Assembly: GCA_964461715.1 (NCBI GenBank)
Contig: CAYWVR010000012.1
Coordinates: forward strand, 25,650-89,649
Source of the DNA: CAYWVR01 sp964461715
GTDB taxonomy: Bacteria > Planctomycetota > Phycisphaerae > FEN-1346
Length of the DNA stretch: 64,000 bases
Direction of reading: 5' to 3'
In this document: positions 48,431 to 56,262 of the stretch, piece by piece
Layout of the letters: each line of letters begins with the position of its first letter
Numbering within the stretch: the stretch's first letter is position 1
The notes under the pieces: generated by a model
What the model was told of the DNA's origin: nothing
Seen by the model: the letters and a program-made list of their open reading frames with translations, nothing else
Databases searched by the model: none
Made by a program: the position numbers and the translations under genes

Positions 48431-50533
48431 TCAGTCCTCGATCGCGTGGAAGCGCGGCGTGTCGAAGTCGACCGCGTCGCCGAAGACGAGACGCTCGCTC
48501 TCGAGCTCCGGGTGCTCATCAAAAGGTTCGAGGACGAGGCGGCGAACGTCGCCCACCTTCGCGGGGGGCTTCAGGACCTGGCCGCCGAGGATCACCCAGT
48601 GCGTCACGTCGATCCGCTTCGCCTCCAGCGTCCCCTCGACGACGTTCCGCACCTCGTACGTGTACAGGGCCAGGCACCGCCGATACGGGGCGATGGCCGC
48701 CGGCTCCGGCGTGGGCGTCGTCTCGATGCACGCGGCCTCGACGACGATCGGCTCGATGCGCTCGCGTCCCGCGAGGCGGGCCGTCGCCAGCGCGTAGCGG
48801 CGGCGGGCCTCCTCGGGGCCGACGAAGCGGCTGAAAATGGCGATCCCCTCCAGCCGCCCGCGCCAGTCGCGCCCGCCGTTCCACTCGCCGCCGAAGAGGA
48901 GGTGCTGCGGCTCCCAGTTCGCGAAACCTCCCCGCACAGCCTGCGACGCGACCGTCTGCATCCCGTCCACCCAGCAGAAGAGCCGCCCCGGCAGGTAGCT
49001 GACGACGACGTGGTGGGTGCGGCCGGCCTCGAGCGTCGCGAGGTCCACCTGCGGGTTCACGCCGTTCGGGCCGGTGGCGGGGGTGCGAAGGCGGAGAATG
49101 AGCTTCTCGCCCTGCTGGCCGAGAGTGAAATTGCGGGAAGAGGCGCTCGAAGAGAAGGTGACGATCCGCGCGGGGCCGGAGGCCTTCAGGTCGTCGGGCG
49201 TGATGAGAGCCTCGATGGCGAGCTGGTCGGACGCCTGGCAGGCCTCGAGGCGCCTCGCGTCGGCGTCCTCGGCCAGGCACGCCCCCCCGGCGAGGATCAT
49301 CTCGAAGAACCGCCCGTACCGGGCCCGGCCGCGCTCGGTCACCTGGCAGGTCGGGCCGCCCATGGTGTCGGGGCGGAGGATTTGGTTGGTGGCATCGGCG
49401 GTTTCCCAGAGGAACTGGAGGCCCTTGGTGGGGCCGGGCCAGGCGTCGGCGTCGCCCAGATCCTCCTCGGGAAGGGCCGCCGACCGGACGGCCCGGGCCA
49501 TCGTGTCGGAAACGGTGGCCCGTTCGCCGCCCTCGATCCACGCATCCGGGTAGAAGTCGCCGCGCTCGTTGTGCGTGACGCGGACCCAGTCGACATGGAC
49601 GAAGGTGGGGTCGAATCGTCCGAGGTAGACTTCGACGGCCTCGCCGCCCTCACGGATACGGTTGCCGCCCGGCTTGCCGCCCTTGCCGAGGTACGGGCCG
49701 GTCATCGTAAGGTACCGGGCGTGGTTGGACCACTTGGGATGGTAGACCTCGAAGCCGCGGATACCGGGGGGGGCGGCGATGTCGACCTTCCAGTCCCCGC
49801 CGCCCTGAGGGATCATCTTGAGGCCGCGATGGGCTCCGTCGAATATCCAGTAGAGGTAGGAGTTGTCGGGAGCGAGGTTGGACCAGCACCCGCCGGCGAG
49901 CCGCTGCCAGCCCCCGTCGGGCAGCTGCGCCACGCCGCCGTTCGACCACGGCCAGAGGCCCCCGGCCCGCGTCCCGTCGGCGGAGACGTGGAATCCGTCG
50001 CGGCTGACGCGGGTCTGGGCCCAGACGCGCTCTCCGTTGCCGGGGCGGTCGAGGCGATAGCGGCGAAGCTCTCCGAAGTCCGGGCCGCGCCCGCTCCGCT
50101 TGCCGACGCCGACGTAAGCCCACTCCTGGCCCGTCTGCGGGTCGCGCCAGACGTCCAGAGCCATGCCCCCGACGAGGTCGCGCCGGCCCGTGCCGTCCCA
50201 GTTGACGACGTGGACCTTATCCGTCTCGGTGCTCGAGAAGACGACGCGGTCACCGCGCGGCGTCAGCAGGGGCTTCGAGTAGTTAGTGATCTCCGGGAGA
50301 ATGCGGCGCTCCCCGCGCCCGTCCGCGGTGTCGAACCCCATCAGGGCGAGCGTCGTGCCCCGGGCGAAGGTATCGCGGTTGTCGCCGCAGTCCTGGACCC
50401 AGACGACGCGGGTGCGGGCGCCGGTCAAGGCGCGGACCTTGGCCACCGTGTCGGCGCGGGCAGCAGGGGCGATGGCGAGGACGGCGGCAAGGAGGAGAAC
50501 GAGGCGTCGGGATCGGCGCGTGGCGTCGGGCAT
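48431..50533 (-). CDS. secreted TolB-like propeller plus LamG-like protein with a conserved C-terminal module
   Basis: The 700-residue protein has a signal peptide (LVLLLAAVLAIAPAARA). Residues about 30-340 look like a TolB-type beta-propeller (LTPRGDRVVFSSTETDKVHVVNWDG shown in part; RDGFHVSADGTRAGGLW). A concanavalin/LamG-like domain (about 435-590; ARIVTFSSSASSRNFTLGQ, WRGRLEGIAIFSRF) and a C-terminal module of about 110 residues follow. The LamG part and the last module match those of the lipoprotein at 60369, for example YTYEVRNVVEG with FLWEVEEVLEG and THWVILGGQVL with AHWTILSGDVL. AGGAG precedes the ATG. It lies just before the O-acetylation operon, so a polysaccharide-related role is inferred. 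Confidence 0.68.
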   Translation of the reverse strand: MPDATRRSRRLVLLLAAVLAIAPAARADTVAKVRALTGARTRVVWVQDCGDNRDTFARGTTLALMGFDTADGRGERRILPEITNYSKPLLTPRGDRVVFSSTETDKVHVVNWDGTGRRDLVGGMALDVWRDPQTGQEWAYVGVGKRSGRGPDFGELRRYRLDRPGNGERVWAQTRVSRDGFHVSADGTRAGGLWPWSNGGVAQLPDGGWQRLAGGCWSNLAPDNSYLYWIFDGAHRGLKMIPQGGGDWKVDIAAPPGIRGFEVYHPKWSNHARYLTMTGPYLGKGGKPGGNRIREGGEAVEVYLGRFDPTFVHVDWVRVTHNERGDFYPDAWIEGGERATVSDTMARAVRSAALPEEDLGDADAWPGPTKGLQFLWETADATNQILRPDTMGGPTCQVTERGRARYGRFFEMILAGGACLAEDADARRLEACQASDQLAIEALITPDDLKASGPARIVTFSSSASSRNFTLGQQGEKLILRLRTPATGPNGVNPQVDLATLEAGRTHHVVVSYLPGRLFCWVDGMQTVASQAVRGGFANWEPQHLLFGGEWNGGRDWRGRLEGIAIFSRFVGPEEARRRYALATARLAGRERIEPIVVEAACIETTPTPEPAAIAPYRRCLALYTYEVRNVVEGTLEAKRIDVTHWVILGGQVLKPPAKVGDVRRLVLEPFDEHPELESERLVFGDAVDFDTPRFHAIED

Positions 50534-50615
50534 GGATGGTTCTCCTGTCGGGTCGCGTCGGTCCTTTAACCCGCAACGGCGGATGCGGCACCGGTCTTAT
50601 GCACTGCAAGAGGGC

Positions 50616-50644
50616 TTGTGACAGGGCCGGGCGGCCCTTAGAAT
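50616..50644 (+). promoter_or_regulatory. promoter of the HIT / dGTPase-like pair
   Basis: TTGTGA (50616-50621), 17-base spacer, TAGAAT (50639-50644), 30 bases before the ATG at 50675, which also has AAGGAG. Confidence 0.6.
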
Positions 50645-50674
50645 GGCCCCGGCCGCCGACCTCAAGGAGACCTT

Positions 50675-51175
50675 ATGGATCGCCTCTGGGCGCCCTGGCG
50701 CATGCCGTACATCGAGGACATCGACGACGACGCCCCGGAGGGCTCCTGCTTCCTCTGCGCCGCTCGCGACGCCGACGACGACCGGAAAGCGATGGTCTTC
50801 ATGCGCGGCGAGACGGCGTTCGCGGTCCTGAACCGGTACCCGTACAACAACGGCCACGCCCTGGTCGCCCCGCACGCCCACAAGGGGGACCTGGGGGAGC
50901 TGACGGACGCGGAGATGGGCGAGAGCCTGGCCCTGGCCCGCGACATCATGGCCCTTTACCGGAAGATGATGCGCCCGGACGGCTTCAACGTGGGCTTCAA
51001 CTTCGGCCGCGTCGCCGGGGCCGGCCTGCCCGGCCACCTGCACCTGCACGTCGTTCCGCGCTGGAGCGGCGACACGAACTTCATGCCGGTGCTGGGGGAG
51101 ACAAAGGTGATCCCGCAGGCGCTGGAAGACCTGTACGACCGCATCCGCCGGACGCTCGATGCCGCGCACCCTTGA
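50675..51175 (+). CDS. HIT-family nucleotide hydrolase / phosphorylase
   Basis: The 166-residue protein is of the longer HIT kind with MDRLWAPWRMPYIE at the start and a CFLCAA zinc-type pair, as in Ap4A phosphorylase-like HIT proteins. The catalytic histidine triad is GHLHLHVVPRW, with NRYPYNNGHALVAP upstream. It would cleave dinucleoside polyphosphates or nucleoside phosphoramidates. It overlaps or abuts the HD-domain gene, suggesting a shared nucleotide-housekeeping role. Confidence 0.9.
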   Translation: MDRLWAPWRMPYIEDIDDDAPEGSCFLCAARDADDDRKAMVFMRGETAFAVLNRYPYNNGHALVAPHAHKGDLGELTDAEMGESLALARDIMALYRKMMRPDGFNVGFNFGRVAGAGLPGHLHLHVVPRWSGDTNFMPVLGETKVIPQALEDLYDRIRRTLDAAHP

Positions 51176-51194
51176 CGCGAAGGACCCCGTCCGC

Positions 51195-52349
51195 ATGCTG
51201 ACCCGCCCCGACTTCGAGGCCCGCGAGGACCGCGAGCTGGCTCCCTATGCCGCCCGCGCCCGCGCGAGCCGCGGCCGCACCCACCGCGAGGCGGAGCACC
51301 CGTACCGAACGGCGTACCAGCGGGACCGGGACCGGATCGTCCACTGCACGGCATTCCGGCGGCTTGAGTATAAGACGCAGGTCTTCCTGACGCACGAAGG
51401 GGACTACTTCCGGACGCGGCTGACGCACACGCTGGAGGTGGCGCAGATCGCGCGGACGCTGGCCCGGGCGCTGAACCTGAACGAGGACCTGGTGGAGGCG
51501 GTGGCCCTGGCCCACGACCTGGGGCACACGCCGTTCGGGCACTCGGGCGAGGAGGCGCTGCGGGAACTGATGGCCGACCACGGGGGCTTCGAGCACAATC
51601 GTCACGGCATCCGCATCGTCGACCTGCTCGAGCATCCGTACCCGCAGTTCCGCGGGCTGAACCTGACGTACGAGGTGCGGGAGTGCATCGCGAAGCACGC
51701 GACGAGCTACGACCACCCCCTGCCCGCGACGGGCGATTTCACGGACGGCCCGCCGCCGCTCGAGGGACAGGTGGTCGAGCTGGCCGACGCCATCGCCTAC
51801 GACAGCCACGACCTCGACGATGCCATCTCGATGGGCATCCTGGAGGTCGACGAGCTGCGGGAGCTGGACCTGTTTCAGCAGGCAGCGGAGGACTTTGCGG
51901 AGAGCCTGGCGGACCTGTCGGTCAGTCAGCGGATCCGGCGGATCGCGAAGCTGCTCATCGACCTCATGGTCTCGGACGCCATCGAGACGAGCGAGCGGGC
52001 CGTCGCCGAGGCCGGGGTCGATGGCATCGAGAAGGTGCGGGCGATGCCAGGCCGCCTGGTCCGCATGTCCAAGGGGCTCCAGCCGAAGATGGAGGAGCTG
52101 GAGGCTCACCTTATGGCCCGCGTCTACAAGCATTACCGCGTGTCGCGGATGATGATGAAGGCGAAACGGTTTCTGAAGCAGATCTTCGAGGCGTACCTGG
52201 CAAACCCGGACCAGCTCCCGCCCAAGTACCAGGCCCAGACCGACCGCGAGGGGCCCCACCGGGCCATCTGCGACTACGTGGCGGGCATGACCGACCGCTA
52301 CGCCCAGGATGAGTACCGGCGACTGTACGAGCCGTTCGAGCGGGTCTGA
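51195..52349 (+). CDS. dgt: dNTP triphosphohydrolase-like HD-domain enzyme
   Basis: The 384-residue enzyme has the Dgt layout: EAREDRELAPYAARARASRGR at the N-terminus (shown here as the EDRELAPYA motif), RDRDRIVHCTAFRRLEYKTQVF, RTRLTHTLEVAQIART and the HD pair LAHDLGHTPFGHSG, then a second His/Asp in VELADAIAYDSHD. It hydrolyses dNTPs to nucleosides and triphosphate and helps control the dNTP pool. I chose ATG 51195, with GAAGGA upstream and the usual N-terminus; an ATG at 51159 would overlap the HIT gene. Confidence 0.9.
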   Translation: MLTRPDFEAREDRELAPYAARARASRGRTHREAEHPYRTAYQRDRDRIVHCTAFRRLEYKTQVFLTHEGDYFRTRLTHTLEVAQIARTLARALNLNEDLVEAVALAHDLGHTPFGHSGEEALRELMADHGGFEHNRHGIRIVDLLEHPYPQFRGLNLTYEVRECIAKHATSYDHPLPATGDFTDGPPPLEGQVVELADAIAYDSHDLDDAISMGILEVDELRELDLFQQAAEDFAESLADLSVSQRIRRIAKLLIDLMVSDAIETSERAVAEAGVDGIEKVRAMPGRLVRMSKGLQPKMEELEAHLMARVYKHYRVSRMMMKAKRFLKQIFEAYLANPDQLPPKYQAQTDREGPHRAICDYVAGMTDRYAQDEYRRLYEPFERV

Positions 52350-52356
52350 TAGAGAA

Positions 52357-52384
52357 CCGGCCGGCGCGTGGCGGCGCCGGCCGG
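52357..52384. terminator. strong bidirectional hairpin between convergent genes
   Basis: A perfect 11-base stem CCGGCCGGCGC / GCGCCGGCCGG (52357-52367 and 52374-52384) with a 6-base loop lies eight bases after the dgt-like stop and 23 bases before the convergent stop at 52408. No T run flanks it, so it may act as a barrier or rho-linked terminator for both strands. Confidence 0.55.
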
Positions 52385-52407
52385 GGGATGCACACGTCCT
52401 CGTCGGG

Positions 52408-53766
52408 CTACGGGCCCTCGGGCGTCTCGCCCTCCTCCGGTTGCTCGCCCTCGCTTTCCCTCTCCTCCGGGGGCGGCGGGGCTTCGGCCTCGGGCGCGCC
52501 TTCGCCTTCGGACGCGGGAGCGGGCCTCTCCGGGGCGGGCTCGGGCTGGTGCTCGATCGGGAGCTCTTCCTCCTCGGCCTCCTCCATGTACACCTCCTCG
52601 ATGTCCGTGGCGTCGACGGAGCGGCGAAGGAGGAAGTAGATCACCGTCTGGCTCGTCAGGGCGAAGCTGATGAGGAACGAGATCACGAGGCCCAGGACGA
52701 CCCAGACCCAGATGCTGATCACGACGGTGGCGAACACGTCGGTCGACGCCCAAGCCTCGCCACCGGAGGCCGGCCACGGGTTTGCCCACGTCGGCTGCTG
52801 CCAGAGGCGCGGTAGCTTGTCGCCGGCTTCCTTCCAGTTCCACGTAAAAGCGCTCACGGCGTAGTGAGTCGTCGTCAGCGTCAGCAGGGCCACGAACTTG
52901 ACGAAGATGAACGTCAGGCACCCGTAGAAGATCGAGAAGACCGTGTAGAAGAGGTACCGCCACGGGCGGCTCGAGATGTAGGCGACGCTGCGACTGATGG
53001 CGTCGAAGGAGTCGGAGCCCTCGGCGGCGATGGTCGGCCACTGGAGCCCCACACTGAACGCCCCGCCCACAAAGATCAGGGCCATCACCAGGCCCATGAT
53101 CAGCGTCAGGAAAAAGAGGAGCGACATCACCACCTCGCCGACGTACGGCACCATCATCGGCACCCCCGTCAGCACGCCGACGCCCAGGGCCACCAGCACC
53201 AGCACGCCGAACGGGATGAGCGGGCTTGTCACGAGACTCAGCCACTTGCGGCAGGAGAAGGCGAGGGCCTGGCCCATCGGCACGCTCTCCTCCCGGGCAA
53301 ACCGCACCGCCGCCATCCGCGTCACGGCCCCGCCGATCCAAGCCCAGATGGCCAGCGAGACGACCGTGCACACCAGGGCGAAGAGCACCGTCCCCTCGCC
53401 CGTCCAGTAATCGATCCACAGCTCCACCAGGGCCCACGCCGCCGTCACCGGGGCCGCCAGGAACGTGAACCACTGGTCCCACGTCGTGCCGCCGACAAAG
53501 GGCACGGCATGGTCCCAGTTGCCCCAGAGGGTACCCGTGACGATGCCGACGACGTTCTCGTAGTAGCTCATCCCGTTGACCCGGGTCCGGCCGAGGCCGG
53601 GGATCTGGTCGATCAGGACGTGCAGCCAGAAGCAGGCGGCGAGGCCCAGCAGGACCAGCATCAGCTTGACCGGATGGATGGCCATGCGGAACGACCGCAG
53701 GATCTCGAGCACCGGGCAGCAGCGACGCCAGTTGATCGTCTGGAGTTCAGGGGCTGGCTCAGACAT
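52408..53766 (-). CDS. polytopic membrane protein with acidic Pro/Glu-rich cytoplasmic tail
   Basis: The 452-residue protein has about seven hydrophobic helices between residues 35 and 385 (for example VKLMLVLLGLAACFWLHVLI, given here as LMLVLLGLAACFW) and a C-terminal tail of about 65 residues rich in Glu and Pro. I do not recognise a named family; it resembles planctomycete-type multi-helix proteins of unknown function. AGGAGGG gives a clear start at 53766. The frame extends upstream to 53826 without support. A TTGACA-based promoter is at 53845-53873. Confidence 0.7.
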   Translation of the reverse strand: MSEPAPELQTINWRRCCPVLEILRSFRMAIHPVKLMLVLLGLAACFWLHVLIDQIPGLGRTRVNGMSYYENVVGIVTGTLWGNWDHAVPFVGGTTWDQWFTFLAAPVTAAWALVELWIDYWTGEGTVLFALVCTVVSLAIWAWIGGAVTRMAAVRFAREESVPMGQALAFSCRKWLSLVTSPLIPFGVLVLVALGVGVLTGVPMMVPYVGEVVMSLLFFLTLIMGLVMALIFVGGAFSVGLQWPTIAAEGSDSFDAISRSVAYISSRPWRYLFYTVFSIFYGCLTFIFVKFVALLTLTTTHYAVSAFTWNWKEAGDKLPRLWQQPTWANPWPASGGEAWASTDVFATVVISIWVWVVLGLVISFLISFALTSQTVIYFLLRRSVDATDIEEVYMEEAEEEELPIEHQPEPAPERPAPASEGEGAPEAEAPPPPEERESEGEQPEEGETPEGP

Positions 53767-53844
53767 ATTCCCTCCTTGTCCGGTCTTTCCGGACCGACGG
53801 GTTCGAATCGGCACAGAAAGCGCCACGGCGTGTGGACAACGGCT

Positions 53845-53873
53845 ATCTTCGGCAGGCCCCGCGCGCCTGTCAA
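53845..53873 (-). promoter_or_regulatory. candidate promoter for the polytopic membrane protein
   Basis: On the minus strand a perfect TTGACA (53873-53868), 17-base spacer, weak GAAGAT (53850-53845). It sits directly after the yacG stop. Confidence 0.4.
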
Positions 53874-53876
53874 GCG

Positions 53877-54120
53877 TTATTCATCTTGGGCCTCGGGAGG
53901 CGGGGCGTCGGTGAGCGCGGCATCGTCGGCGACCTGGTCCAGGGGGCGGCGGAGAACGTACCCTTCGCCGAACCAGCGTCCCAGCTCGGCCAGGCGGCAC
54001 CGTTCGGAGCAGAAGGGCCACTGCCGCGCGTGCTCGGCGTCGGACGGCTCCAGACGGCGGTTGCAGTAGCGGCAGCGTTCGTCGCGGGCGTTCGTCGCGG
54101 GCGTTCGTCGCGGCGGCCAT
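53877..54120 (-). pseudogene. yacG: YacG-type zinc protein gene, frameshifted by a 13-base tandem duplication
   Basis: The 3' part encodes a clear YacG: CRYCNRRLEPSD, QWPFCSERCRLAELGRW and a tail ending PPPEAQDE, with the four zinc cysteines (CxxC and CxxxC). YacG binds DNA gyrase and inhibits it. No start codon exists in that frame before a stop. The ATG at 54120, eight bases after fmdB, opens another frame (MAAATNARDE). Between them a 13-base unit is present almost three times (54076-54113). Removing one copy joins the ATG in frame to the zinc domain and gives a normal 76-residue protein. So either the gene is disrupted, phase-variable, or this is an assembly error. Confidence 0.75.
54076..54113. 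repeat. 13-base tandem repeat, nearly three copies, inside yacG
   Basis: Plus-strand unit CGTTCGTCGCGGG at 54076-54088 and 54089-54101, then 12 matching bases at 54102-54113. The length is not a multiple of three, so copy-number change shifts the yacG frame. Confidence 0.85.
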
Positions 54121-54128
54121 GGCGGGGC

Positions 54129-54428
54129 TCACTCGGCGGCCGGGCTCTCGCCCGTGGCGGGCTTCGAGTCGTTCTTGGACTCGCCCTTCGGCTCCTTGGC
54201 CGCCGTCTCGGGCTTGTCCTTCTCCGCGGCCTCCTGGTAGGACTTTGAGCGGTAGTCGGTGACGTAGAAGCCGGAGCCCTTGAAGAGGAGCGCCGCCCCC
54301 GTCCCGATCAGGCGCTTGACCTTCCGCTTGCCGCACTCCGGGCACATACGGATCGGGGACGCCTTGATGGACTGAAACTTCTCGAAACGGTGGCCGCAGG
54401 CGTCGCATTCATACTCGTACGTAGGCAT
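54129..54428 (-). CDS. FmdB-type zinc-ribbon protein
   Basis: The 99-residue protein begins MPTYEYECDACGH and has a second pair CPECGK, the FmdB/CxxC_CxxC putative regulatory zinc ribbon. A GTGAALLFKGSGFYVTDYRS segment (motif GSGFYVTDY) is the usual middle. The C-terminal 35 residues are Lys/Glu-rich and disordered-looking. The ATG at 54428 matches the conserved N-terminus. It lies 51 bases after grpE and is part of the chaperone operon; function is not known. Confidence 0.88.
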   Translation of the reverse strand: MPTYEYECDACGHRFEKFQSIKASPIRMCPECGKRKVKRLIGTGAALLFKGSGFYVTDYRSKSYQEAAEKDKPETAAKEPKGESKNDSKPATGESPAAE

Positions 54429-54479
54429 CGATTCTACTCCTAACAACGGCGATTCCCGGGAGACCAATCCGCAAGCGGC

Positions 54480-55037
54480 TTAAACGCTTCCCGCCGGGCC
54501 GCTGGAGACGATGACGCGGCTGGGGCGGATCGTCCGGTCGCCCATCCGGTAGCCTCGCTGGAGGACCTCGGCCACGTGGTTCTCGGGGACCTCGTCGCCG
54601 GGGGCGCGGCCGACGGCCTCGTGGTGCTCCGGGTCGAACTCCAAGCCTTCGGCCTCAATCGGCCGCACGTCGTGCTTCGCCAAGGCCGCCAGAAGCTGGT
54701 CATGCACCAAGACCACGCCCTGGCGGAATCCTTCGTCCGCGCCCCCGGTCTCGGCGGCGTCGAGGGCGCGCTCGAAGTTGTCGATGACCGGCAGCAGATC
54801 CAGCACGACCATGCGGACGGCGCCCTGGACGGCGTCCTCGATGCGCCGGGCGGTCCGCTTCTGGTAGTTCTGGTAATCGGCCGCCGTGCGTTTGAGACGG
54901 TCCATGAGCTCCTCGCACTCGCGCCGCGCGGCCTCGAGGTCGGCGGCCGTGGCCTCGTCGGCGGCGGCCTCGTCGGCGGTCTCGGGGGCCGGCACGTCGG
55001 GCGCGTCCGGCACCTCGTGGGGGTCGCGTTCGGTCAC
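54480..55037 (-). CDS. grpE: nucleotide exchange factor GrpE
   Basis: The 185-residue protein has an acidic disordered N-terminus, a long coiled coil (LEAARRECEELMDRLKR, ADYQNYQKRTAR) and a C-terminal beta domain with HEAVGRAPGDEVPENHVAEVLQRGY (motif VLQRGYRMGDRTIRPSRV). It releases ADP from DnaK. The start is a GTG at 55037, one base after the dnaJ stop, with AAGGAGG overlapping the end of dnaJ, so translation is coupled. dnaK itself is not in the window. Confidence 0.95.
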   Translation of the reverse strand: MTERDPHEVPDAPDVPAPETADEAAADEATAADLEAARRECEELMDRLKRTAADYQNYQKRTARRIEDAVQGAVRMVVLDLLPVIDNFERALDAAETGGADEGFRQGVVLVHDQLLAALAKHDVRPIEAEGLEFDPEHHEAVGRAPGDEVPENHVAEVLQRGYRMGDRTIRPSRVIVSSGPAGSV

Positions 55038-55038
55038 C

Positions 55039-56163
55039 TTACGCCTCCTTCGCGCCCAGGTACTTGGCGAGCTTCTCGAGGAAACTCTCGCGTTGCGGCA
55101 GGACGCCCTTCTTCTCGGTCTCGGCGAACTCGCGCAGCAGCGCCTCCTGCCGCTTCGTCAGCTTCCGTGGAATCTCAACGACTACCTGCACCAGGATGTC
55201 GCCGCGCCCCCGCCCGTGGACGTCCGGCATGCCCTTGCCTTCGAGGCGATACAGGTCGCCGCTCTGGGCCCCGCGAGTGATGGTAAGGGTCTCGGTGGCC
55301 TCGAGCGTTGGGACCTCGACCTCCGCCCCCAGGCCCGCCTGCGTGAAGCTGATGGGCAACTGGCAGAGAAGGTCCGGCCCGTGCCGCTCGAACAGGGGGT
55401 GCGGCCGGACGTGCACGAACGCATACAGGTCGCCGCGCGGTGCCCCCGGCTCGCCGGCATCGCCCTGGCCGGTGTAACGGATGCGCTGGCCGTCTTCGAC
55501 GCCGGACGGGACCTGGAGTTCGATCTCGGTCTTCTCGGAGACGAACCGCCGCCCCACGCACCGGTCGCACGGGTCCGTGACAACGCGTCCGCGGCCGCCG
55601 CAGTGCGGGCAGTCCGTGACGATGGAGAAGAGCCCGCCTCCCCGCTGAACCCGCCCCGCCCCGCCGCACGTCGAGCACGTTTCGCGCCGGCCGGACTTCG
55701 AACCCGTCCCGCCGCAGGCCTCGCACCGTTCGCGCCGGTTGATGCGGATCGTTTTGGTGGTGCCGGCGGCGGCTTCCTCGAGGGAGACCTCCAGGGCACA
55801 GCGGAGATTCGCCCCGCTCCGCGGCCCGGCCCGTCGCGGCCCGCCGCCACCCCCGAAGATCCCGCCGAAGATGTCGCCGAACATCGAGAAGATGTCGTGG
55901 ACGTCGGCGTGCTGCCAGTCGTGGACGCCGGCGCCGCGCAGACCCGCCTTGCCGTACTGGTCGTAGAGGCGCCGTTTCTCGGGGTCGGAGAGGACCTCGT
56001 AGGCCTCGGTGCACTTCTTGAAGGTCCCCTCGGCGTTCTTGTCGCCGGGGTTGCGGTCGGGGTGATACTTGATGGCAGACCGGCGGTAGGCGCGTTTGAC
56101 CTCGTCGGCCGACGCGTTGCGTTCGAGGCCAAGGATGGCGTAATAATCGTCCGCATCGGGCAT
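55039..56163 (-). CDS. dnaJ: chaperone protein DnaJ
   Basis: The 374-residue protein is a full type I DnaJ: J domain with KYHPDRNPGDK (HPD intact), a Gly/Phe-poor but Gly/Arg-rich linker (IFGGGGGPRRAG), a zinc domain with CEACGGTGS, CSTCGGAG, CPHCGGRG and CDRCVGRR (four CxxC pairs), and the C-terminal substrate domains. It stimulates DnaK. AAGGAGG lies about 14 bases upstream, a rather long spacing. It is between groL1 and grpE in the operon. Confidence 0.95.
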   Translation of the reverse strand: MPDADDYYAILGLERNASADEVKRAYRRSAIKYHPDRNPGDKNAEGTFKKCTEAYEVLSDPEKRRLYDQYGKAGLRGAGVHDWQHADVHDIFSMFGDIFGGIFGGGGGPRRAGPRSGANLRCALEVSLEEAAAGTTKTIRINRRERCEACGGTGSKSGRRETCSTCGGAGRVQRGGGLFSIVTDCPHCGGRGRVVTDPCDRCVGRRFVSEKTEIELQVPSGVEDGQRIRYTGQGDAGEPGAPRGDLYAFVHVRPHPLFERHGPDLLCQLPISFTQAGLGAEVEVPTLEATETLTITRGAQSGDLYRLEGKGMPDVHGRGRGDILVQVVVEIPRKLTKRQEALLREFAETEKKGVLPQRESFLEKLAKYLGAKEA

Positions 56164-56262
56164 CGCCGTGGCGCGTGCCTCCTTACGGGGCCCTCGGAAA
56201 CGAAAGGGCGGCGGCGCCAGGCCACCGCCCTCCGAGCGTTCGTGCGGTTTCCCGCCGCCAGT

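Noticed and set aside
44982..48797. A 1271-codon open frame on the plus strand
   Set aside because: It is antisense to the O-acetylation operon, is composed mainly of Arg, Asp, Val and Gly strings, and crosses real gene boundaries.
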